This document shows, one piece after another, positions 56,516-64,000 of a stretch of 64,000 nt of DNA (the stretch's first letter is position 1; every line of letters starts with the position of its first letter). The notes below the pieces were generated by a model. That model was not told the origin of the DNA. It did not search any database and saw nothing but the letters and a program-made list of their open reading frames with translations. The stretch is from Ariolimax columbianus (taxonomy: Eukaryota; Mollusca; Gastropoda; Stylommatophora; Arionidae), in assembly GCA_036924085.1 (NCBI GenBank), contig JAVGWX010000012.1:29783979-29847978 (forward strand), written 5' to 3'. Both the position numbers and the translations under genes were made by a program.

Positions 56516-56994
56516 TGACCAGGTCGTAAAAGTAGACTGTGTACACGATTTCAGCTCTCCATGTTGGTTTAAAGAGAAGAAATGGAAGTCCACCCACACG
56601 GACAACGTCGTCGTCTCAATTTAAACAAAATACTATAAAAACTGATAATAAGAAAGACATGGTTCCCACAGCGTCACCGGCTTTATTGAGTTTGCTCTGT
56701 ACGTTAAGATTGAAGACCTTCCGTGTTGATGAATGCCATGCTATCCTGCTATTTGTCTTCTAACCAGGGGTATAGCTGTTAGCCGGAGAGAACGACAGAC
56801 TATTTCATCACTATCGTCTAGAGGTTGGCCATGGAGATTTATAGGTGTAGAAATTAGTTAACGGGCCTTTTCTGTTATGTCAAGCATCAGGTCAGCACTA
56901 CATATTGTTTGTTTGTGTTGGGAGCTTGTTTGCCTTCACTTTGGCAAAATGTACGTTACTTTCAGCTACAGACTTCATTTCAGGGAAACCATTG
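56516..56994. other. Spacer between two inverted CA/GT arrays
   Basis: Ordinary sequence without a recognisable gene. It would form the loop if the flanking arrays paired. Confidence 0.45.
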
Positions 56995-57480
56995 TGCGGA
57001 TGTGTGTGTGCGGATGTGTGTGTATGTGTGCGGATGTGTGTGTGTGTGTATGTGTGCCGATGTGTGTGTATGTGTATGTGTGCCGATGTATGTGTGTGTA
57101 CGGATGTGTGTGTGTGCGAATGTGTGTGTATGTGTGTGTGTGTGTGTGTGTATGTGTGCCGATGTGTATGTGTGTGTACGGATGTGTGTGTGTGTGTGCG
57201 AATGTTTGTGTGTGTATATGTGCGGATGTGTGTGTGTGTATGTGGGCCGATGTGTGTGTGTACGGATGTGTGTATGTGTGCGGATGTGTGTGTATGTGTG
57301 CGGATGTGTGTGTGTATGTGGGCCGATGTGTGTATGTGTGTGTATGTGTGCGGATGTGTGTGTGTGTATGTGTCCTAAAGTGTGTGTGTGTGTATGTGTG
57401 CGGATGGATGTATGTGTGTGTGTCTGTCTGTGTGTACGTGTGCGTGCGTGCGTATAGGTGTGTGTGTGTTTTTGTGTTTG
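56995..57480. repeat. GT-rich cryptic minisatellite (inverse of the CA array)
   Basis: TGTGCGGATGTGTGTGTATG units are the reverse complement of the CACACATCCGCACA words at 55440-56515. Cys/Val-rich open frames are artefacts. Confidence 0.93.
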
Positions 57481-58190
57481 TGATGCAGTGTTGTGCGTCC
57501 ATTGCTCTGGTCCTGATACACAAACTATTCTAGACCTGTGAAATATAACTGGCAAGACAAACCCTGTAGGACGACTCATCTTCATTTCCTTCAGTCTTTA
57601 TTTAGGTTGAGAACGTTTGGGGGGAGGGGGGGGGGAGAGACGATAGGCGCAGAGTATATAGAGAAAGAACACATTCGACAATTTAACAGCACCATAGTTA
57701 GCCCCCGTGCAGCACTGAACCTGTATTTGGAGAGTTGAAGTGTTCGCTTCAGTAACTATGGTTTTACCTTGTGAGGCTGCTAACACTATGCACACCCCTG
57801 TGATGTTGTCTTTTGGGACAATCCTTAATAGTTACAGTTGCCCTACACTTTTCAACCATGGTACCGCTCGAGTTCGTGTAGAACGTCAATCAATCAAAAT
57901 ATTTTCAGCTCCCTGCGGAGCCCATGCCTTCAATAAATACATGCCTAGTCATTAATTTGTTAACCTGTCTATATATTTTAAAGGTTTTGTAGCTTTTATT
58001 ATTTACAAATAGAGCTAATCAGCTTCATACACAACCTTTATTTATCGCCTCTAACGACATCTGTGATAAGTTACAGGGGTACTAACCTTAACTGACGTTT
58101 TGGCCTTGATAATACTTGAGGTGTGTGTAAAGAGCATGCATAGATTAATTGCGTCCCTCGTCGCTTGTATAGCTGCTCATGACCTTCTCA
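57481..58190. other. Spacer with a weak family A copy
   Basis: GTGAGGCTGCTAACACTATG and AATAGTTACAGTTGCCC at 57768-57840 resemble interspersed family A. G-rich runs lie at 57620-57636. No gene seen. Confidence 0.45.
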
Positions 58191-58208
58191 GGCGAGCGTC
58201 CAACTGTA

Positions 58209-58700
58209 GTCAATCAACCATTGAGGTGGACCCGTTTCCCTGCTATAAATTTGGTCAACCAACCATTGATGTGGACCAGTTTTCCTGCTATAACTTTAGT
58301 CAATCAACCATTGAGGTGGACCCGTTTCCCTGCTATAAATTTGGTCAACCAACCATTGATGTGGACCAGTTTTCCTGCTATAACTTTAGTCAATCAACCA
58401 TTGAGGTGGACCAGTTTCCCTGCTATAAATTTGGTCAACCAACCATTGATGTGGACCAGTTTTCCTGCTATAACTTTAGTCAATCCACCATTGAGATGGA
58501 CCAGTTTCCCTGCTATAACTTTAGTCAATCAACCATTGAGGTGGACCAGTTTTCCTGCTATAACTTTAGTCAATCAACCATTGATGTGGACCAGTTTTCC
58601 TGCTTTAACTTTAGTCAATCAACCATTGATGTGGACCAGTTTTCCTGCTATAACTTTAGTCAATCAACCATTGATGTGGACCAGTTTCCCTGCTATCGTT
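58209..58700. repeat. 45-bp minisatellite derived from the decayed ORF, about 11 copies
   Basis: Units contain GTCAATCAACCATTGAGGTG, GACCAGTTTTCCTGCTATAA and CTTTA. Two unit types (CAATCAACC / CAACCAACC) alternate on the left. On the minus strand each reads RYQENWSTSMVD-like residues, the block that follows FHQ..ME in the parent protein. The plus-strand open frame is an artefact of 45 = 15 codons. Confidence 0.93.
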
Positions 58701-59210
58701 ATCTCCACAATGACAATTTTCTGGTGAAAATGTCCACATGGCTCATCACTAACCATGCCATAGTTGTCGGGGAAGAAATCAAAGTGTGGATGGAAAACGT
58801 GGACGCAGCCATGTTTGTGATGCACAGAAAACATGTCCTCAACCAACTGCTGGTAGTGTTCTGTCCAGGCACTTCTGACCGACGTTAGATGATACCAAAA
58901 AAACTCGGCCTATCATTTCTCTCATCATTCTCAACCCGCTTTTCATATCGTCTCAGAAGAGTTCGTGAACTGATGGCTGACAACAATTTCCTCTTTATTT
59001 TTTGATTCGCTGATACGAGGAATCTGTCATCCATATACTGACAGCTGGCCCAGTAGGGTCTATAACTTCTCATCACACCGAATGCGATGTGTAGTACTTG
59101 TAGGTTCTGCCAGAGATGTGTGTCTCAAGTGCTTCTTTCTTCATAGATCTTCTTTAAAGTCAGTTTGTCTGTGGGTAGTACAAAGTCTTTGTTCGGCTGT
59201 CCCATTCACA

Positions 59211-59640
59211 CAAAAAGCAACAGTATTTCGAATATCCACACTGCTGGACCAATCAACAAAAAGCAACAGTATTTCGAATATCCACACTGCTGGACTAATC
59301 AACAAAAAGCAACAGTATTTCGAATTTCCACACTGCTGGACCAATCAACAAAAAGCAACAGTATTTCGAATATCCACACTGCTGGACCAATCAACAAAAA
59401 GCAACAGTATTTTGAATATCCACACTGCTGGACCAATCAACAAAAAGCAACAGTATTTCGAATATCTACACTGCTGGACCAATCAACAAAAAGCAACAGT
59501 ATTTCGAATATCCACACTGCTGGACCAATCAACAAAAAGCAACAGTATTTCGAATATCCACACTGCTGGACCAATCAACAAAAAGCAACAGTATTTCGAA
59601 TATCCACACTGCTGCACCAATCAACAATGCCACTCCTTCA
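59211..59640. repeat. 46-bp minisatellite derived from the decayed ORF, about 9 copies
   Basis: Units contain AAAAAGCAACAGTATTTCGA ATATCCACACTGCTGGACCA ATCAAC. On the minus strand the unit contains CGYSKYCCFL, the start of the conserved GYxKxCCFLCEWDSR block that is intact once at the left end. Since 46 is not a multiple of 3, each unit shifts frame. Confidence 0.94.
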
Positions 59641-59867
59641 AGTCACAACATGGATGCCAGCGATACTTGACTGCACTGAAAATGGTTGAAGATCTGGTCA
59701 AGGTTATCGTAAGTTTCTCTCATGTACACAGCGTGTCCAACTGGAATGGATTAAAATCAGTTTCCATTTTGTATCAACACCACCTCGAGACTCAGTTTAG
59801 AGGACTCAGTGAAAAGTCGTCATTCTTATGGGTCGTGTTTGATTCCTGCGGTATTCACCAGACCATC

Positions 59868-60330
59868 TACATCGAAGCAGAACACAAGGTCATCTACATC
59901 TGAGCAGAATACAAGGTCATCTACATCCGAGCAGAACACAAGGTCATCTACATCCGAGCAGAACACAAGGTCATCTACATCGAAGCAGAACACAAGGTCA
60001 TCTACATCTGAGCAGAACACAAGGTCATCTACATCCGAGCAGAACACAAAGTCATCTACATCGAAGCAGAACACAAGGTCATCTACCTCCGAGCAGAACA
60101 CAAGGTCATCTACATCGAAGCAGAACACAAGGTCATCTACATCTGAGCAGAACACAAGGTCATCTTCCTCCGAGCAGAACACAAGGTCATCTTCCTCCGA
60201 GCAGAACACAAGGTCATCTACATTCGAGCAGAACACAAGGTCATCTACATCCGAGCAGAACACAAGGGCATCTACATCCGAGTAGAACACAAGGTCATCT
60301 ACATCCGAGCAGAATACAAGGTCATCAACC
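59868..60330. repeat. 27-bp minisatellite derived from the decayed ORF, about 17 copies
   Basis: Units are AGCAGAACACAAGGTCATCT ACATCCG. On the minus strand each reads VDDLVFCSD (9 codons), which equals the (D/G)LVFC-x-DV segment before EWRLF in the parent family. Variants (TCGAAGC, TCTGAGC, CCTCCGAGC) are scattered. Confidence 0.94.
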
Positions 60331-60560
60331 TTTTTTGAAGTAAGAAGCAAACTGCTCATGGTGACTGCGGAATGAATTAGCTCGAATATATTTCCTGAGA
60401 ACATTCCATTGTTTCAAAGTCTTGATCCAAGTAACTCCGCTTTGGCATCTGAAAGCTCCAGTTCATGAACAAGATCGTTCAATTCTTCTTTGATGAGAAT
60501 GTGTGGCGCAGATGGCATAGTGTGGCAGAAGTATGAACTACCAATAGATGTGGAAGGCTG

Positions 60561-61732
60561 GGGACAATCCTCCTGTTATCGATGGAAGATTCATTTGTTT
60601 GTTCGTGATAAAAAAGTCATTCGTCTGTCCCAACTGGTCAGACAGCAGAATGTGTATTCTGGTACTCTACTGTCCACTTATATTTTCCCGGTGACGTCTA
60701 CAGAAACAGTTGGAACCATACATAACTTATCTGCAATATTAGCACCATTATAAATCATTACTACTGATGGCTTTAAATTCCAGGGATCACTTGAGTTGTG
60801 CTTTTGAAGAACGGGTACATGGGAGTCGATCGAATAACTTGTTGACTCTAAGAGCCTTCACTTTCAACTAGTGACTGCATCATTGTCACCAGTGATCGTA
60901 ACCTCTTGGTGTCACGACTCAACTACATTGCATCAGGTCTCGCAATACGGTCGAGTATGCTGTGTTTATGCGACTGATGCAATACGACGCATTACGTCGC
61001 AATTTGAAGATTGAAATACATCATTGCGAAATGGTTTACTGTATACTCAATGTGAATCGAGTCGTTATACATAACAATATATTCTTCTCCAAAACAAGAG
61101 CTAAATGACAAATTGTATTATACTATTCGTGTTCAGGTGCAGTATATTTGTAAAAATGGACTTTTTTATTTTTCATTTCAAATGCAATTTGTGTGTTACC
61201 ATTAGTATTTATTTAAACTGTGTTCATAATTGTTTAAAATATACTGAGTTGATTCCCCTAGGACATGATTTTATGCAGCTCTCTCCCTTTTGTCCGAGCC
61301 CTGCTAGATTAGTCCATTTTATTTTGTTCTCGCCTTTATATTTTGGAATTACTGGCGTAGCTGACAAACTAAGTTGTATGTCTTTGCTGCTTTTCATCAC
61401 TTTCATGCAGGCTTACACAGATATATGGATACACGATCCATTAGTTAACCCTAGGACTCTTTATGGTGGGGCAAAGTAACTAAAGAAAGTTGTGCATGGG
61501 GCTGGTTAGCTCATCAACCAAACTGCTCCAGAAACCAGCACTTCTTTAAGCACGCAACGGGCTTTGGCGCAGGCTTCACAAGGAAGATCTATTGTAGTGG
61601 TGGCCCTTTGCTCCGACTGGAGTGAAAGTGGAACAAGGGAAGACAATGGCTGGATTCACAAAGGAATAAGGGACAAACATAACAAAAAAATCAAGACAAA
61701 TATGGAATACATTTAATGAGCATCTTGCAAAC
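60561..61732. other. Unannotated spacer
   Basis: No gene or element recognised. The open frame at 61105-61479 is hydrophobic but matches no family I know and lies in AT-rich DNA. Part of 60561-60760 could be the 5' side of the decayed ORF element. Confidence 0.4.
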
Positions 61733-61815
61733 CGACATGTATTCCTGACTTCTAATTCCACCGACATGTGTTCCGGACTTCTAATTCCACCGACATATAT
61801 TCCAGACTTCTCTTT
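61733..61815. repeat. 27-bp short tandem repeat, three copies
   Basis: ACCGACATGTGTTCCGGACT TCTAATTCC-like units. A further diverged unit (CCACTGACATGTATTTCTAG) lies at 62208, on the far side of the LINE fragment. So the LINE may have inserted into this array. Confidence 0.75.
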
Positions 61816-61844
61816 CTTTTCTAATTTGTGCTCAGGATTTTCTG

Positions 61845-62205
61845 GTCATGCTATATCTGCAGGCCAGTCGCCATGATGAAGTCTGTAGTCTTCACCAGGT
61901 CGGAGCGGCTGCCTTACAGCTTTTGTCTCAGCTCTGCACCCTCTGTCCAGGTCTGGCATCTCATTTCCCTATAGATTGGGCATTCCTGTAGAATATGCTC
62001 AGGGTTCTGGCATCCTGTTCCACATGGGCACTCATCGGTGTGTGAGATCTTCAGTCGGTACAGATGTTCTAGTAGTCCGCAGTGTCCAGTTCTCAGGCGA
62101 AATAAGGTAGTTTCTTGATTTCTTTTGAGTTGGTGAATTGGGTCTGGTGTACTGCTTATGTTTCTGTCTTCTCTCCATTGGTGTATATACTGATTTCTGA
62201 TGATG
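61845..62205 (-). mobile_element. LINE C-terminal end with Cys/His knuckle
   Basis: On the minus strand, DPIHQLKRNQETTLFRL, RTGHCGLLEHLYRL, DECPCGTGCQNPEHILQECP and a short tail (QTWTEGAELRQKL). The RTGHC...C-x-C-x(4)-C...EHIL-x-x-CP pattern is the zinc-knuckle end of jockey/I-like LINE ORFs, after RNase H. It is 5'-truncated. Confidence 0.82.
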
Positions 62206-62539
62206 TTCCCACTGACATGTATTTCTAGCTTCTAGTATTCAGAGAGGCAGATTGTGCCTTCTGCAAGGTATCTGGAGACTATTCATTGTATGTTTTTTTT
62301 TTATATTGCAATGTTTACTTACTTCGACTTACTAGTCCTGGGGGATATTAGATTGCAGATTTTGATCTTTTTCATTGCTTTTAGAATTTTTAGATCAGCG
62401 GCTAGCGGCCTTCGCTTATCAGTTTTTCACTACCATGAGTTCTTCCACGTGCACAGAGTGTATACGGTATTTCCGTGAATTTCGCCAATCTCTAAAATGA
62501 CTCAACGCTGGTGTCCTCTCCATTGAGACCAGAGGACGT

Positions 62540-62700
62540 TTGAAACTTGTGGGAATCTGAACTCTCCGGCGTTTGGAGTTTTTATCCGCTTAAGAGTAAG
62601 CGCATTTACCTCTCAGCTAAACAGCCAACAAGCATGTGCAGATACCATTCCACAGTAATGGTGGGTAGGACAATTTCTCGAGTTCTGCACGATTCAACAA
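62540..62700 (-). mobile_element. tRNA-headed SINE (reverse)
   Basis: On the minus strand, box-A-like GTTTAGCTGAGAGGTAAATG (about 62622-62602), a long variable arm and box-B-like GAGTTCAGATTCCC (62564-62551). An AATAATAATAA-type stretch lies at 62701-62722, on the promoter side. Confidence 0.55.
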
Positions 62701-62932
62701 CAATTATAATAATAATAACAAAGTCATTACGTAAATTCAACAATCTTTTGGTTATAAATAGTTAGAACAGAGTGGCCAACACAGTTTGAACAAAACAGTT
62801 AGCCAATGCCTAGCCAATGTAGTCATAGGACAACTCATAAACCATTTATCTATCGCTTCATCAATTTGTTTGCACAAGTTCTTGCTCATTCCTGTTCAAC
62901 TGTGTTTACATATCAATTATCTGTCTGAGAAA

Positions 62933-64000
62933 TCATGAATCAACCACTTCATCAATTTGTTCAAGGTTAATTTTGCGTTCTGTAATGCCAGTTCTTTTGT
63001 TAGTGGTTTTACTATGTATGCCTGGAAGCATTGTATTTTCTCTGGCCGTGCAGCTCTGCAGATAGACGTTTTCGTTATTTGTTTGATGTGATTCCCCTGG
63101 AATATTGTGAGAATGTTGGACCGACGAATTGTTGCCTTTAGATGTTAAGGGCATCCTGGGAAATATTTCAGGGTCACTTGCAGAATGTTCACCGTTTTCA
63201 TGCATGATTTTACTGTAGTTCAAGGAAAGTGGACTTTCAGAGCCGTGACCCAAGAACCATGTTTGTGATCCATCTTCTATTCTGCTGATATCATTTTGAA
63301 CCAACTTATCGATAATTTTCAGTTTTGAGAAGAACAAAGAATTTGAGGTAGGCTGCTTCTCCAGATCCGCATGTGAGCTTGAAGGGATCATTTGGTCAGA
63401 CCCCACAAGAAAGAGATCTCCCGTATGGGACAAAGCGCTTAAAGAGGAGGAATCCATGGTTAACTGTGATTTCTCAAATAGGATATCCGAATACTGAACG
63501 TTTGTAAATTTCTGTGACGCTTTCGCGGTTACATGCATACTTTCGTCATTTAAACTGTCAACATCGTGCATGTCTTTAACAGTATAAGCACGCGCTTCAT
63601 CTTCTAATCCATCGCCTTTGAAACTGGAGTTACTGTGGCCATGCCCAGCCCCTTTTGCGCACAAATAGCCCATGTCGTCTCTACTTGTATATAGGTTTTG
63701 ATGGTTGTGACCATCGACAACAATATCTATCTTATCTGGGCAGCCAACAACATACGTGTCGATATCTAAACATGTTAACGACTTATCGCTGTTAGGACCT
63801 GAATCAGAATATCCTTGTTGATGTTGCTGATGTTGTTGTGTCTGCAGTGGCTTGATCAAAATGTTTCTGAAGTCGGTTAAGTATTTGACCAGTCTCTCAA
63901 AGGTGATTCTCTGCTTTGGATCCCGTTTCCAACAACCCAACATCACGTGGTACATAGTAGATGGGCAATCGTCTGGCCTCTGTAGAATGATACCCTGATC
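62933..64000 (-). CDS. Protein tyrosine kinase, C-terminal part (partial, cut by the window edge)
   Basis: The frame is open from the window end (64000) to a TGA at 62933, 355 codons. It starts DQGIILQRPDDCPSTMYHVM LGCWKRDPKQRITFERLVKY. That is subdomains X-XI of a tyrosine kinase: the RP..CP..MY.VML.CW..D...R.TFE.L pattern with the invariant Arg at fragment residue 31. The kinase domain ends near residue 47. A 300-residue tail follows: a QTQQHQQHQQ stretch (about 51-60), several Tyr in SH2/PTB-like settings (DTYVVG, NVQYSD, NENVYLQS) and acidic/Ser-rich parts, ending EQIDEVVDS. No SAM or SH2 domain is seen. A receptor-type kinase is likely but not proven. The gene continues upstream, beyond the right edge of the window. 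Confidence 0.8.
   Translation of the reverse strand, partial: DQGIILQRPDDCPSTMYHVMLGCWKRDPKQRITFERLVKYLTDFRNILIKPLQTQQHQQHQQGYSDSGPNSDKSLTCLDIDTYVVGCPDKIDIVVDGHNHQNLYTSRDDMGYLCAKGAGHGHSNSSFKGDGLEDEARAYTVKDMHDVDSLNDESMHVTAKASQKFTNVQYSDILFEKSQLTMDSSSLSALSHTGDLFLVGSDQMIPSSSHADLEKQPTSNSLFFSKLKIIDKLVQNDISRIEDGSQTWFLGHGSESPLSLNYSKIMHENGEHSASDPEIFPRMPLTSKGNNSSVQHSHNIPGESHQTNNENVYLQSCTARENTMLPGIHSKTTNKRTGITERKINLEQIDEVVDS

Larger units (their letters stand above)
58190..60560 (-). mobile_element. Decayed ORF of a widespread repeat-associated protein family
   Basis: On the minus strand, conserved blocks appear in order with breaks. IKEELNDLVHELELSDAKAE LLGSRL (about 60500-60430) is followed by VDDLVFCSD (amplified) and EWRLFTESSKLSLEVVLIQN GN (about 59830). 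Then come VGHAVYMRETYDNL, CGYSKYCCFLCEWDSRTKTL YY (about 59250), PRISESK, HYQQLVEDMF, then FHPHFDFFPDNYGMVSDE (about 58790) and a FHQ motif. I recall this block order from many uncharacterised, repeat-like predicted proteins in arthropod and other animal genomes, probably transposon-borne; the catalytic role is not known to me. Stops and frame changes throughout make this copy dead. Three separate tandem arrays sit inside it. Confidence 0.7.

Noticed and set aside
55381..57585. Cys/Val- and His/Thr-rich frames that look like metallothionein or keratin-associated proteins
   Set aside because: They are low-complexity readings of CA/GT arrays, open in most frames on both strands.
58100..58888. 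262-codon plus-strand frame with SQSTIEVDQFPCY repeats
   Set aside because: The minus strand carries the recognisable ancestral coding blocks. The plus frame is the complement of a 45-bp array.
61105..61479. 124-codon hydrophobic frame as a membrane protein
   Set aside because: AT-rich sequence with no family match, no splice context and no conserved motif.

Overview
This is a repeat-rich stretch of animal nuclear DNA. Spliced genes with multi-kilobase introns, decayed LINEs, mariner relics, tRNA-headed SINEs and very many minisatellites rule out a prokaryote or organelle. A lophotrochozoan, most likely a mollusc, fits best: secreted C1q-domain genes are abundant there, and the SINE and LINE style matches. 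That assignment is inference.

Three host genes can be supported. (1) A nuclear receptor on the + strand, as its last two coding exons: 1293-1420 and 6224-9636, joined across a 4.8-kb intron made largely of minisatellites. It ends in an unusually long tail of about 1,070 residues after the ligand-binding domain. (2) A secreted C1q-domain protein on the - strand. I assembled it from four exons (44970-44769, 38959-38759, 30821-30640, 24196-23999) whose splice sites and phases agree, giving a 260-residue protein over about 21 kb. (3) The C-terminal part of a tyrosine kinase on the - strand (64000-62933), running off the window edge.

The rest is mobile and tandem DNA. There are about eleven LINE fragments, two mariner relics, about nine tRNA-like SINE heads, a four-copy repeat family sharing a core with one SINE, and a small TTAA-flanked inverted-repeat element. 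A 2.4-kb decayed ORF of a widespread repeat-associated protein family lies at 58.2-60.6 kb. I count over 30 separate tandem arrays with units of 16-80 bp, roughly 18 kb in all. Several units are multiples of 3 bp, so they give long but meaningless open frames.

Layout: 0-11.8 kb nuclear receptor, its intron arrays and 3' flank; 11.8-22.7 kb mariner relics, arrays, LINEs and SINEs; 24-45 kb the C1q gene, whose introns hold arrays, SINEs, LINEs and a large imperfect inverted repeat (33.4-38.6 kb); 45-58 kb arrays and LINEs, including an inverted pair of CA/GT-rich arrays; 58-60.6 kb the decayed ORF with three arrays inside it; 61-64 kb a LINE end, a SINE and the kinase gene.

The most notable signal is that several arrays are built from short coding pieces of transposable elements. 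Three lie in one decayed ORF and two in LINE C-termini, which catches minisatellite birth inside transposon genes.
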